From positions 18,187,361 to 18,251,360 of the forward strand of contig NC_054756.1 in the NCBI RefSeq assembly GCF_018143015.1: DNA of 64,000 nucleotides, in the 5' to 3' direction. This DNA comes from Lytechinus variegatus. Its lineage: Eukaryota > Echinodermata > Echinoidea > Temnopleuroida > Toxopneustidae. This document shows positions 43,101 through 48,600 of the stretch, one piece after another. Position numbers and translations under genes: made by a program. The first letter of the stretch is position 1; every line of letters starts with the position of its first letter. The notes under the pieces were generated by a model, which did not search any database, had not been told where the DNA came from, and saw nothing but the letters and a program-made list of their open reading frames with translations.

Positions 43101-44022
43101 TCATGCAAAAGTAAGTTTCAGAGAGAAGAATTTGTAATGTAAACTTGTAACCTGGCTCCTCCACTACTTTCTTTATCCACCTCACCCCTCTCCCCCTGTT
43201 ACTTTTCCTCTCCATCTCTTCTACTGAATCCCCTTTCGCACTCCCCCCCCCTCCTAGCCCATTCCAAAGAAGTTCTCCATGTAGTTCATGGCCAAGGGGA
43301 AATTTTATTCATTTTACATTTTACATAGAAGAATTTGTAATATAATTTTGTACCCTGGCCCCTCCCCTACATGGTTCTTCACCCCCCCCTTCCCCCTACT
43401 CCTCCTCTTAGCCCATTCCAAAGAAGATATCCATGTAGTTCATGACCAAGAGAACATTTGTTCATGCAGAAGTAAGTTTTACACAGAAGAATTTGTGATA
43501 TAAATTTGAGCCCTGCCCCCTAACAACCTGCAATACTGCCATATTATGAAGAATGTGTTTGATGAATTTACATCAGAGGGTGTTCATTGCACCACACACC
43601 TCGTTACTGGTCTACGATCCAATGTTCAAAGAAATCTAATTTTCCACCTTTTTGCAGATTTCTCCTTTTTTGAGGTTCAGAATAGTTATAAGACTTCTGA
43701 TATTAATATTTTAAGCAATTTTAAGCCTTTGTCTCAGAGTATAAAAATGGATTTTAAATGACAGATGATCATGGATTTAACTGAAGTTTAAATGGAGCTG
43801 GGCCTTGGATAAATTTCACTCATTTGTTGGCCATCAATAATGTCATTTGAATCATGTTTGTAAATTCACTTTATTTTTTAGCATTGGAAGGCAATCTGCA
43901 TTGAGCGTCCAACACTAGCACCAAACTTGATATTAACTATTGTCATCAGAAATACTAACAAATTTCTTTCAACTCGCTTTCTTCATTTTTTCTTCCAGAT
44001 TGCATCGTTATCAAGGAGATAG
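13108..44022 (+). CDS. CC2D1: Coiled-coil and C2 domain-containing protein 1 (CC2D1 / Lgd family), 24 exons, complete
   Basis: Family members bind ESCRT-III (CHMP4/Shrub) through DM14 domains and act at endosomes; fly Lgd restrains Notch, and human CC2D1A is also called Freud-1. Coding exons: 13108-13164, 16251-16428, 19071-19174, 19691-19939, 20145-20496, 22051-22166, 22547-22867, 23383-23656, 24424-24554, 25922-25978, 27260-27403, 28188-28246, 29083-29199, 29656-29729, 31060-31115, 31972-32123, 32749-32839, 33963-34097, 34829-34858, 35549-35601, 39074-39134, 40036-40162, 42384-42508, 43999-44022. The sum is 3087 nt: 1028 aa plus stop, against 951 aa for human CC2D1A. Layout: N-terminal MFGRGKK; acidic segment about 95-113; DM14 at about 204-263, 316-373, 425-480 and 552-613 separated by Pro/Ala/Ser linkers; C2 at about 729-870; Ser-rich linker about 890-917; helical C terminus ending in SLSRR. 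All junction phases agree. Confidence 0.93.
13424..13883. mobile_element. TIR/foldback element in CC2D1 intron 1
   Basis: The left end CAGTAGAGGCGCACGGCCAA and the right end TTGGCCGTGCGCCTCTACTG are exact inverted matches, continuing inward as imperfect 'ggagactgtctcc...cccacattgg' repeats. CGTAG flanks both ends (13419-13423 and 13884-13888), consistent with a 5-bp target duplication. The interior (460 bp total) has no transposase. Confidence 0.75.
13889..16250. other. CC2D1 intron 1, remainder
   Basis: AT-rich intronic DNA without a recognisable gene. A small imperfect palindromic stretch (cgatatatcg, acgtagaacggttctacg) lies at 15506-15542. Confidence 0.5.
16251..16428 (+). CDS. CC2D1: CC2D1 coding exon 2
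   Basis: Acceptor TATTTCACAG, donor GTAAAAG, phase 0 in and 1 out. It encodes PQATDMFGMPDLSAYAV and an acidic stretch ALEAELAALLEEEDD. The frame stays open past the donor to 16802, through a SINE fragment. Confidence 0.9.
16461..16645 (-). mobile_element. tRNA-type SINE, 5'-truncated, in CC2D1 intron 2
   Basis: The minus strand shares 'gtgctgcactcgacccaggt', 'gaggtaagtgggtacc' and 'ggcaggaatttattcc' with the SINEs at 33024-33296 and 48371-48600. It ends in a 'gcgctatataagc' tail. The tRNA-like head is missing. The element begins about 30 bp after the exon 2 donor. Confidence 0.65.
17110..17190 (-). mobile_element. LINE/SINE tail fragment
   Basis: The minus strand reads 'aagcgctatataaaagcgga' followed by (ttatta)n, a 3' tail widespread in CR1/L2-type elements. 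Only the tail is recognisable. Confidence 0.45.
17582..18361. mobile_element. Non-autonomous DNA element with 'CAGGGACA..GATTTTC' ends
   Basis: The left end TAGGAACAAGGATTTTCCG matches the reverse complement of the right end (CAGGGACAGTGATTTTCTG). TATAAG lies on both flanks (17576-17581 and 18362-18367). The interior repeats 'cggaaa/acggaa' motifs and has no transposase. Confidence 0.6.
18559..18655. repeat. Perfect 24-bp palindrome and tandem duplicate
   Basis: 18559-18582 is a perfect palindrome around 'atagtcgactat'. It is followed by 'ctccagcaagagagc', and the whole unit is repeated once with small changes ('cactagtcgactattgcaca' plus the same tail). Confidence 0.75.
18941..19019. repeat. 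Short hairpin MITE, CC2D1 intron 2
   Basis: GAATATTACATTCGGTACAA with GTTGAA on the left pairs with TTCAACTTGCACCCTCATGT plus AATATC on the right around a loop of about 14 bp. Confidence 0.6.
19071..19174 (+). CDS. CC2D1: CC2D1 coding exon 3 (Asp repeat)
   Basis: The acceptor CTCTCTAAG is the only one that keeps the frame. The exon encodes 'ADPMRQIDAMAAEALRDTDD', then a (GAT)n-encoded run of six Asp followed by EDEDLLL. Donor GTAAGC. Confidence 0.88.
19244..19332. repeat. Hairpin MITE of the 'ttaccat-atggtaa' family, CC2D1 intron 3
   Basis: GTATCTTTACCATTATGAC is inverted relative to CACAATGGTAAAGATACC about 70 bp on. Related motifs occur at 21250-21403, 33545-33712 and 44205-44260. Confidence 0.55.
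19691..19939 (+). CDS. CC2D1: CC2D1 coding exon 4 (Pro/Ser/Thr linker)
   Basis: Encodes AELADITQESSE and an 83-residue low-complexity linker rich in SP and TP dipeptides (possible proline-directed phosphosites). Acceptor CATGCAG, donor GTATTG, phase 0 at both ends. Confidence 0.88.
20145..20496 (+). CDS. CC2D1: CC2D1 coding exon 5 (DM14 domain 1)
   Basis: Encodes DM14-1 (VLQQRAQSYQQAIAAAEAAG, then 'KVRRYKRQLKTLQDML' and 'GKPIDKDEIPPEV'), followed by a Pro/Gln-rich linker. Phase 0 in, 1 out; donor GTAATG. Confidence 0.9.
21250..21403. repeat. Palindromic MITE, CC2D1 intron 5
   Basis: The left end GGGCCCCGTTGCATAAAAGT matches the reverse complement of the right end (GGGCCCCGTTTCATAAAAGT). The interior has repeated 'ggtaac/gttacc' and 'ttgccat' motifs. 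Confidence 0.75.
22051..22166 (+). CDS. CC2D1: CC2D1 coding exon 6 (DM14 domain 2, first half)
   Basis: Encodes RRDQYKMAALLAKRSGDMKT and AAEHLKVSK, the characteristic DM14 helix pair. Acceptor TGAGCAG, donor GTAAAG, phase 1 in and 0 out. Confidence 0.92.
22547..22867 (+). CDS. CC2D1: CC2D1 coding exon 7 (end of DM14-2, linker, start of DM14-3)
   Basis: Begins QFDLVIKALEAGQQVDLSEMP, closing DM14-2. A Pro/Ala linker follows, then DM14-3 begins with LEAMLQRRGVYKSMADKAKE. The donor GTTCGT is weak after the GT, but the frame and the domain split match the next exon exactly. Confidence 0.88.
23383..23656 (+). CDS. CC2D1: CC2D1 coding exon 8 (end of DM14-3 and linker)
   Basis: QYEDAIRKQKLGKPVDLSEL completes DM14-3. 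A long Ala/Pro-rich linker follows. Acceptor TTCAACACAG, donor GTGAGC, phase 0 in and 1 out. Confidence 0.9.
24424..24554 (+). CDS. CC2D1: CC2D1 coding exon 9 (DM14 domain 4, first part)
   Basis: Encodes KDRIAQFRKLALEAKRRGDI and YEAKRLLKISK, again the DM14 pattern. Acceptor TTGTGCAG, donor GTACTT, phase 1 in and 0 out. Confidence 0.92.
24595..24710 (+). repeat. Degenerate (GAT)n microsatellite, CC2D1 intron 9
   Basis: Imperfect gat/aat trinucleotide tract. An opposite-sense (ATC/CAT)n tract lies 700 bp further in the same intron (25380-25520). Confidence 0.7.
25380..25520 (-). repeat. Degenerate (CAT)n microsatellite, CC2D1 intron 9
   Basis: Imperfect cat/atc/gtc trinucleotide tract. The Asp/Glu-rich open frame on the minus strand is a product of this composition, not a gene. 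Confidence 0.7.
25922..25978 (+). CDS. CC2D1: CC2D1 coding exon 10 (end of DM14-4)
   Basis: Nineteen codons, EIEPMLTAAEGGLPVNLDS, corresponding to the 'LEPMLEASRNGLPVDI' segment of human CC2D1A. Acceptor TACTTTAG, donor GTAAGTG. Confidence 0.88.
27260..27403 (+). CDS. CC2D1: CC2D1 coding exon 11
   Basis: IPKLPRKEPEAVSPPTSPEP leads into VYKRLIATLNKQIE, the helix between DM14-4 and C2. Acceptor GTCAATCAG, donor GTTAGTG, phase 0 at both ends. Confidence 0.87.
27508..28012. mobile_element. Composite palindromic element with internal tandem units, CC2D1 intron 11
   Basis: The outer ends are inverted: CCCATCTTACAAAGAGTT at the left, AACTCTTTGTAAGATGGAG at the right. Inside are two diverged direct copies (27524-27740 and 27765-27990), each starting '(a)gagttgcgattgatccga' and running through 'tatggaaagc' and 'ttcaaaatattttct'. 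No coding capacity. Confidence 0.65.
28188..28246 (+). CDS. CC2D1: CC2D1 coding exon 12
   Basis: Encodes LCEANAKVYGKLGNIKSAK and ends in phase 2. Acceptor TTATCTGCAG, donor GTAATA. Confidence 0.87.
28892..29043. repeat. Palindromic MITE (family with 51870-52019), CC2D1 intron 12
   Basis: Termini CCAGGGGTCCTTTGCAGAAA and the reverse complement of TTTCTGCAACGGGCCCCAGG. It shares 'gtttaaacgcaagtcaaaaa' and 'gttgattggttgaaa' with the copy near 52 kb. It ends about 40 bp before the exon 13 acceptor. Confidence 0.75.
29083..29199 (+). CDS. CC2D1: CC2D1 coding exon 13
   Basis: RFEEFKDSCQQDIDLLISKQ followed by HHYEQRTLPSV, matching the conserved 'FEKLAEDCKRSMDIL...RFEQRTF' region just before C2. 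Acceptor TTGGACAG, donor GTAAGT, phase 2 in and out. Confidence 0.9.
29656..29729 (+). CDS. CC2D1: CC2D1 coding exon 14 (C2 domain start)
   Basis: RVCPDVKENEAEITIVQGLQ forms the first C2 strands. Acceptor TACAACAG, donor GTAATT, phase 2 in and 1 out. Confidence 0.87.
29871..30459. mobile_element. Foldback element, about 590 bp, CC2D1 intron 14
   Basis: The arms are inverted along most of their length. Left blocks 'aagtccacc', 'agcatgac', 'atttcatcaaaatcggatgt', 'gcaaatcaagagactgatga' and 'catcatccactcgctattt' reappear reverse-complemented in order on the right, ending 'ggtggacttgacc'. No coding capacity. Confidence 0.7.
30540..30720 (+). repeat. Degenerate (AGT/GTA)n tract
   Basis: Trinucleotide-rich low-complexity DNA in CC2D1 intron 14. 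The Leu-rich frame opposite is compositional. Confidence 0.65.
31060..31115 (+). CDS. CC2D1: CC2D1 coding exon 15 (C2 domain)
   Basis: KDIDTYIKAEFPYPS, the counterpart of 'GDLDVFVRFDFPYP' in human CC2D1A. Acceptor GTTTTTCAG, donor GTAAGTA. Confidence 0.9.
31282..31417. repeat. Palindromic MITE, CC2D1 intron 15
   Basis: CCAGGGCCCCTCTCATAAAG with 'atagattcaaatc' at the left is inverted at the right (aaatctattgcaattc, ttgtgagttgggacc). Confidence 0.5.
31528..31747. repeat. Palindromic MITE, CC2D1 intron 15
   Basis: GGGGCATTGCAAGAAACTTG and 'gatcaatt' at the left pair with AATTGATCGCAAATATTTTC and 'ttgcaacaccccc' at the right. Confidence 0.65.
31972..32123 (+). CDS. CC2D1: CC2D1 coding exon 16 (C2 domain core)
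   Basis: THKTGWAKGAVNPQYNSSCM leads into RAFNSAVKRKALKLEIIYS. Acceptor TTTGTATAG, donor GTTAGTA, ends in phase 2. Confidence 0.9.
32153..32367. repeat. Palindromic MITE, CC2D1 intron 16
   Basis: CAGGGGGGTGTTTCACAAAG with 'taagtatgacttag' at the left pairs with 'ctaagtcatacttac' and CTTTGTGAAACACCCCCCTG at the right. It starts about 30 bp after the exon 16 donor. Confidence 0.75.
32749..32839 (+). CDS. CC2D1: CC2D1 coding exon 17 (C2 domain)
   Basis: KGLLRGHKTLGTASLKLAEL then ENKCELHESIP, matching 'RVLGTAQLKLDALE..CEVRE'. Acceptor TTCTAATAG, donor GTATGT. Confidence 0.9.
33024..33296 (-). mobile_element. tRNA-derived SINE, CC2D1 intron 17
   Basis: On the minus strand the head reads 'gcacgttgtggtctagtggt' (A-box-like) and 'gtgggtttgaatcc' (B-box-like), as in tRNA-derived SINEs. 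The body shared with other copies follows, then a 'gaggcgcc' tail. No intact ORF is expected. Confidence 0.75.
33545..33712. repeat. Palindromic MITE of the 'ttaccat' family, CC2D1 intron 17
   Basis: The left end 'ccctgttgcata' with 'ccatactattatggtatc' pairs with 'taccttaatagtaac' and 'ttttatgcaatggtctc' at the right. Confidence 0.55.
33963..34097 (+). CDS. CC2D1: CC2D1 coding exon 18 (end of C2)
   Basis: LMDGRREIGGKIEVKIRLHH then 'EKWLVVDSVHKK', a very conserved block (LDGRRPTGGRLEV...RWLVIDPV). Acceptor ATTCTTCAG, donor GTATGT. Confidence 0.92.
34829..34858 (+). CDS. CC2D1: CC2D1 coding exon 19 (10-codon micro-exon)
   Basis: VSSPPAAASK, phase 0 at both ends, acceptor CTATCCCAG, donor GTAAAT. 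It could be skipped without a frameshift; a cDNA is needed to confirm it. Confidence 0.7.
35549..35601 (+). CDS. CC2D1: CC2D1 coding exon 20 (Ser-rich)
   Basis: KTSSSSSASGSSSGSGH, a flexible linker, phase 0 in and 2 out. Acceptor TTATATAG, donor GTGAGC. Its phase is required to reach exon 21 in frame. Confidence 0.8.
36735..36860 (+). mobile_element. Possible Tc1/mariner-like end fragment
   Basis: 'ttgaggccaaaagtttacat' followed by 'acacccatgg' resembles Tc1-type terminal repeats. No opposite end or transposase is visible, so this is a weak call. Confidence 0.3.
37799..38095 (+). mobile_element. LINE 3' end (non-LTR retrotransposon), CC2D1 intron 20
   Basis: 37799-37909 encodes HAGPALWNSLPQELKNSNSA and continues to SSRY and a stop. 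This is the conserved C terminus of CR1/L2-type reverse transcriptases (the 'LWNSLP' block). It is followed by a short UTR with 'gtgccttgagca' and an (att)n tail. 5'-truncated, as is usual for LINEs. Confidence 0.75.
39074..39134 (+). CDS. CC2D1: CC2D1 coding exon 21
   Basis: TSATDSIEILKWEIGTLKKK, the start of the C-terminal helical region. Acceptor TTCCTTCAG, donor GTCAGT, phase 2 in and 0 out. Confidence 0.85.
40036..40162 (+). CDS. CC2D1: CC2D1 coding exon 22
   Basis: IADMQAHKQQVPNEFAMSYR then TLQERLQKLQIFLKEGG, aligning with 'PPEVAQQYQDIMQRSQWQRAQ'. Acceptor ACACCTCAG, donor GTATGG, ends in phase 1. Confidence 0.88.
40198..41460 (+). repeat. Tandem repeat array (period about 160-190 bp) bearing AGGTCA direct repeats, CC2D1 intron 22
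   Basis: Six or so diverged units carry 'aacctgaggttaagtttttg', 'cttggacataagagtaatca', 'agtatcactgaacatcctg' and 'catgaccaaggtcaaaggtc'. The first 916 bp (40198-41113) are bounded by inverted TGTCTCGCCTGCAT and ATGCAGGTGAGACA. DR1 motifs (two AGGTCA-like half-sites one base apart) lie at 40399-40411, 40591-40603, 40754-40766 (first half GGGTCA) and 40907-40919. Confidence 0.8.
41623..41690 (+). pseudogene. Decayed copy of the 5' half of CC2D1 exon 23
   Basis: 'acaaggttacatgccttgtc', 'acccaacctt' and 'caggccaaagaagctgtcca' match exon 23 bases 42393 onward (acaaggttacaagccctgtc ... caggccaaggaagctctcca) with scattered changes. It is about 770 bp upstream of the real exon, and a LINE fragment lies in between. 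Its frame is broken by a stop. Confidence 0.7.
41735..42335 (-). mobile_element. LINE 3' end, frameshifted, CC2D1 intron 22
   Basis: The minus strand encodes FRELQWLPFNDHVTYFKCIF and 'YAAKDNLVTPKT', the C-terminal part of a non-LTR reverse transcriptase (the 'LHWLPV' signature). After a frameshift it gives WNNLPFNLKQSKSLSIFK and 'KVHLFKF' plus stop. A UTR follows, ending in 'gggccccacgag' and 'gggctaccctggttaaatat'. It ends about 50 bp before exon 23. Confidence 0.75.
42384..42508 (+). CDS. CC2D1: CC2D1 coding exon 23
   Basis: AYLTRLQALSPSLLAQAKEA then 'FMTRRKLVDAE', the counterpart of 'YAAQLERQLQFYTEAA...RRNLVESE'. Acceptor TGTTTTACAG, donor GTAAGT. Partial decayed copies of this exon flank it on both sides. 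Confidence 0.9.
42667..42876 (+). pseudogene. Exon 23-derived pseudo-exon a, split by a MITE
   Basis: 'ctagcccatgcaaaagaagt' with 'tcttcatgacc' (to 42696) and, after a 156-bp insertion, 'aggagaaaatttcattcatg' with 'cagaa' and a GTAAGT donor. Together they match exon 23 from CTAGCCCAGGCC to GCAGAA|GTAAGT, lacking an internal segment of about 26 nt. Confidence 0.75.
42697..42852. repeat. Palindromic MITE inserted in pseudo-exon a
   Basis: Left end TGGGCCCGTACAACAAAGAT, right end 'atttgtgttacggagccc' (inverted). Because the flanking pseudo-exon is known from its sister copies, both insertion junctions can be placed to about one base. Confidence 0.75.
43055..43475 (+). pseudogene. Exon 23-derived tandem pseudo-exons b, c, d
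   Basis: Three further units, starting near 43057, 43255 and 43410. Each has a C/T-rich tract, then 'ctagcccatgcaaaagaaat' or 'tagcccattccaaagaag', then 'catgaccaagaga' and 'ttcatgca(a/g)aa'. Units b and d keep GTAAGT; unit c has lost it. The spacing shortens from about 198 to about 155 bp. They repeat the last part of exon 23 plus the start of intron 23. Confidence 0.75.
43999..44022 (+). CDS. CC2D1: CC2D1 terminal coding exon 24
   Basis: IASLSRR then TAG, matching the family's 'LQRLRR' terminus. Acceptor TTTCTTCCAG. The exon continues as 3' UTR. Confidence 0.87.
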   Translation: MASLSRR

Positions 44023-44287
44023 GAGCTTTCAATGTCAACCCAAGTGCCATGCTTAGATGAAAAATATGTAGAAGATTGACATGGATACCTGTGAAACTCA
44101 GAGAGAGAGACCAGGAACCTGTGTGATAAATAGTTACAATCAATTAACTTTAACCATTATTGTGATTCCCATGGATTCCTTGATTGTGATTTGCTGTTGA
44201 GCCTCGTTACCATGGTATTTGCCATGATGGCAAATTAACATATTTGTAAGTTTTTATGTAGCTGACCCCAGGACTCCAAAACACAAA

Positions 44288-44554
44288 GGCCCGAATTCAC
44301 AAAGGTGGTTTTGAAAACCCACAGTTGAAACCGTGGTTTCTGTAGATTTCCTGTATACATCAAACATAATTTAGCGCGTATCAGGCGTGTGTATAAAATT
44401 GCTGATGCACACTTTTGTCACAGTGTGCCAAATTAATGCCTGTTACCATGGTTAGATACGCTATTTTATAAAATAGATGTAATTAATACAGGAAATCTGC
44501 ATAAACTATGGACTCAACCGTGGGTTTTCAAAATTACCTTTGTAATTTCGGGCC
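44288..44554. repeat. Palindromic MITE in the CC2D1 3' UTR
   Basis: GGCCCGAATTCACAAAGGTG with 'gttttgaaaacccac' is inverted at the right end ('gtgggttttcaaaattacct', 'ttgtaatttcgggcc'). AAA lies on both flanks, possibly a 3-bp duplication. Confidence 0.75.
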
Positions 44555-45344
44555 AAAGATTTTCAATGGATTGCAAATGGTATATGAAAGAACAGTTTTG
44601 ATTGGTTCCTTGTCAGTGCTCTGAAAGGATGCTCATGCAAGACTGATCGTGATTGGTCAATGCCACATAGCAAGTGATAGACCAGTTCGTAGTTACTTCA
44701 TGGACAATTTTGGTCAAATGACCTTTCATTTCTTTCATTGAGATAGGCAGATTTGAAAGCAAGATATTACGTAAGCATGCCTTACATAGCAGGATGAAGA
44801 AATTGAATAGACCAGGTGACTAGAATAGCACACCAATGAACACTTTATGAAGGTATTTGTTGCATTCCTACTTTGAATGCATATCATAGCATGTTGCACA
44901 ATGTACTTGGCAAACTGTGAAATACCAGTCGTTCGTGCAGGCATTGTTCTTGTTTTTGGATGTAAATGAAAAACACAAGTCAAAAGAATATATGAATAAT
45001 CAAGACATCAAAGTTGGTGCTTATCTCATTAGATTTTAAACCAACATGTCATTTTAGTACAAATGACCTTCCTCTGATCATGCGTAGAATCTTTTGATCA
45101 TGCGCAGAAAGGAACTACGAACTGGCTTATTACAAGCCTTTGCATTGAAGAGCCCAGACAGTGTTGATCAACAATTATCTGTTGTATGAGATGATTTTTA
45201 CTTGTATTTTTGTAAGAAATCTAGCTAGGTAGCAATGCTCAATGTTGAACAATGTATATTCAGGTGTAAAGCATTGATATTCCTGTTATCCAGGTAATAC
45301 AGTTCAGATAATATATTTATTAGCCAGATCATTGTTTTATAAGC

Positions 45345-45350
45345 AATAAA
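45345..45350 (+). terminator. Candidate CC2D1 polyadenylation signal AATAAA
   Basis: Canonical hexamer in 'aagcaataaagtaaatc', 1.3 kb after the stop. A later alternative is at 45788-45793. Confidence 0.5.
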
Positions 45351-45793
45351 GTAAATCTTAAAAATAAACTTTATGCACCTCGTAAGTTAAATATGACACA
45401 TATGTATGTCCCATTTTAAAAATACAACATTTTACTTGTGTATTATTTTGTACTACATGTATGTCAAAATGTATGTTATTATATTATTTGTTACTACCAT
45501 CAATCATGAATTCAATATGGTTGCCAAAGATTGAAGATGTGTATTTATGTCATGTAAGAGAGTTTATTTATTGTACCTACTTGTCTGGCTTAATGAGATA
45601 ACTATATCACATGTTCATTACTATAATGTTATTCGCTCGAAGAGTTTATATAAATTGAAAAATATTTTATGAAATTAAGAATAATCTATGAAATCAGATA
45701 TAAAATTTATGTAGATTCAAAATGTATAATCAGAATATAGTTGTATGTACCTCGGCATTTAATTGAATTTAATTGATTTCATTGTCCAATAAA

Positions 45794-47699
45794 TGATACG
45801 TTTCTCACTGGTCACAGGAAATAATATATCAGGGGCCAATTTCAGAAAGGACTTATAATCATGGAGCACCAATTGTTTTCTTTTTTTATATGACAGATTG
45901 CATTTGGTTTTGTAAGAAATTCATATATTTTTGCTCTGATTTTTATTTAATTTTTTGGAACGTTTTTTTTTATAGAATACAAGGAACCATATGAATTGGA
46001 ATTTTTCTTGAATTTCAAAGAAATTCATGTAAAATCTTATTCCAAATATGGATGCATCCCTCCCCATTCATATTAAGTATTTTTGGTTGGAAAAAAAAGT
46101 TGTGATTGAACAGAAAAAAAAGGTAATTAACATCTGCATAAATTATATCTGATGGTTGGGAGAATACCCATTAGACACTTTTGGCATGCCATAACCCAGT
46201 TATGCATAACTTTACCTACTGGTTTATGATCACCCCCCCCACGTTTTTTAAGAGAAGTATGACTCTCTTGCCGAATTTAAATGCACTTTAATTGGTGGTA
46301 TTGTAATAGTGCTATATATTAACCATTTTTATTTGAAGTAAAAATTGTCAGTATTGAGATACTCAGCATTATCCCCCACAATACATGGGTAGTGGTGTAG
46401 TAAGAATGCTTTCATCTGTACGATATAATAAGACCTATATCGATGAGTCACTGTCATGGTATTTCCGGGCTGAAAATATTTATATCTAAATAAATAGAGT
46501 AAAATTTACAGAGCAAAATGTTGAAAATTTAATAAAAAATTGGAGAGCAAATAACAAAGTTATTGAATTTTAGAATTTATCAGTATTTTGTTATATGCAC
46601 ATCATGAATATTCATTAGGTGGGCTGATGACCTCACATCCCCACTTTCCTTTTTCTTATGTTACTACATGAAATTATAACTGTTTCATTCTGTCATGCAT
46701 GTGTTAATGATGTATCTCCATTATGATGAAATAAGTCGCGGCAATGAATAACTAATTCACTTAATCAATTGTCAATCCAATTGTTTTAGTTCTTGGTAGG
46801 AAATTTTTGAATAAACCTAATACCATATAATAAAATACAAAAGGACAAGTGGGGATATTACATCATCAGCCCGCTTAATGAATATTCATAAAGACATGCC
46901 TAGAACTGTTTCACCAGAATAATATATCCAGCCTGGATCCCTTTAAACCTTGGTTAGCTTAGACCACAATTTTATGGAGTGTCGGTTGTCATTCAACATT
47001 TTAAAAAAAAAATCTTATCCTGCTGCAAATTTTTTCAGACAATTAATTTAGTCTTAAAATGGGAAGAATAGACAAATATATTTTGGTGAATTGATATATT
47101 ATGATTGCCACAAATATAGAAGAAATATGATGAAGTCCAGCATACCATAGGAGTGTGGTTTGAAAATTCTAGCTTAGACTAGGGTTAAACCAAGTATTAG
47201 TTCTCAGAACACCACCCAAAGTATTTCCGAATTAATGAATTAATATGCTCATTTCATCTTGACCAAATTCATTCGTCGTTAGATGCTCTTTTATCGCTTA
47301 ATTGCAAAGCTCGATTATTATACATAGAAATTTTCCTACAAATTCCAGTATATTTGTATTTAGCCTATGATTTCCATGACGTCTTTAATTTCTATGAATT
47401 TGTTTTATGTTTTGTCTTTCCCAATTTGTCGTGAACGTTTGATTTGATGTCTATTTGTCAGCTTTCTTATTAATTTCTAATCTCACACGATTTCTGTGTT
47501 TTGATTAAAATTTTCGCAATATCAAAGCTTTCCCATCTTTCTTATCTTTTATAGATTATAGAATATTATTGTTCTTTAAATAACTACAAATATAAGTAAG
47601 ATCCTGAATAAAAGATCGTAAAACAGGAAACTCTTTGGTGTCTTTCTCTTTTATCAAAGTAAACCATTCTTTATTTTACAGAATATTCAGAAAAGGTTG
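45794..47699. other. Intergenic region between CC2D1 and the SINE cluster
   Basis: AT-rich, without a supportable gene. Its main structure is a foldback element of about 460 bp (46480-46940). Confidence 0.5.
46480..46940. mobile_element. Foldback element related to 29871-30459
   Basis: ATGAATATTCATTAGGTGGG with 'ctgatgacctcacatcccca' at 46608-46650 is inverted at 46853-46892 ('gtggggatattacatcatca', 'gcccgcttaatgaatattca'). The left outer part shares 'ataaatagagtaaaa' and 'gaaaattt' with the end of the 29871-30459 element. Confidence 0.55.
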
Positions 47700-47704
47700 A
47701 CTAT

Positions 47705-47972
47705 GATAATAATATAATAATAACGGTATATTTACCCAGGGTAGCCACTTTAGTTCCGAAAACTGTTCTCCCTGTGGGCCCTGCTGTTATTATTACCCCA
47801 GCTTTAGCACGGCTACGTTGATCGGGCGCTCGAGCATTCGAGGAATTTCTTCCTACCGCACAATTTTCAAATTTCTTGCCGAAGGAAACTACGCCATGGC
47901 TGGGATCCAAACCCACGACCCTCTGTTTCAAAGTCTAGAGACTAATCCACTGGGCCACAACGCTCCACTATG
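47705..47972 (-). mobile_element. tRNA-derived SINE with a LINE-like 3' tail
   Basis: On the minus strand the head is 'cgttgtggcccagtggatta' (A-box region) and 'gtgggtttggatccc' (B-box region). The tail includes 'gggcccacaggga' and 'ggctaccctgggtaaata', which closely resembles the end of the LINE fragment at 41735-42335. Confidence 0.75.
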
Positions 47973-48370
47973 TGATTATCTAAGTCATTGGCAGAGATTT
48001 CTTTTGTATTTGAATTGAAGAATAATGAAATCCTTGAAACTAGTTATATTGTATAAAATAGCAATAGTATAAAGAAGCATGTAACTGAAAGTAATGGAAA
48101 AAATAAGAGGAAAGTTATGAGTTGTATAGTGAGTCATTCCATTCCGGAAATGGAAAATATCGTAAAACTCTAATCTTATCCATTTGTTTTTCTCAAACAA
48201 AAACAAGGCATTATTTTGACCTGTTAGTAAGATTTACTCCAACACTTGGTGTAAGTTTATCTTGGTAGGGGAGTGACTGCCCTATTTATATATATCAAGT
48301 ATTGAAAGGGGGGGATAGAAAAAAGGGAAGAAAGAAGGAGAGATTTCTGGGTCATGTAACTCTATATAAT

Positions 48371-48600
48371 ATGGGGGCGTTGTGGTCTAATGAAAACGAC
48401 TTTCGTTTTTCAAGTTCGAATCCCACCCATGGCATGTTTTCCTTCAGCAAGAAATTTACCCATATTGTGCTGCACTCAACCCAGGTGAGGTGAATGGGTA
48501 CCCGGCAGGATCAATACCTTAAAATGCTCTGAATGCTGGAAGGCAGCTCGAGCTAAATCTGGGGTAATAATGCTAATAACAATGCGCCGCGGAATAGATT
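48371..48600 (+). mobile_element. tRNA-derived SINE
   Basis: The head is 'gggcgttgtggtctaatg' and 'caagttcgaatccc' (B box). The body 'tgtgctgcactcaacccagg' and 'tgaggtgaatgggtacccgg' is shared with the copies at 16461 and 33024. The tail starts 'ggggtaataatgc'. Confidence 0.75.

Larger units (their letters stand above)
44023..45350 (+). other. CC2D1: CC2D1 3' UTR (inferred) with an embedded MITE
   Basis: From the stop codon to the first good AATAAA (45345-45350). It contains the inverted-repeat element 44288-44554. A second AATAAA at 45788-45793 could give a longer transcript. Confidence 0.5.
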
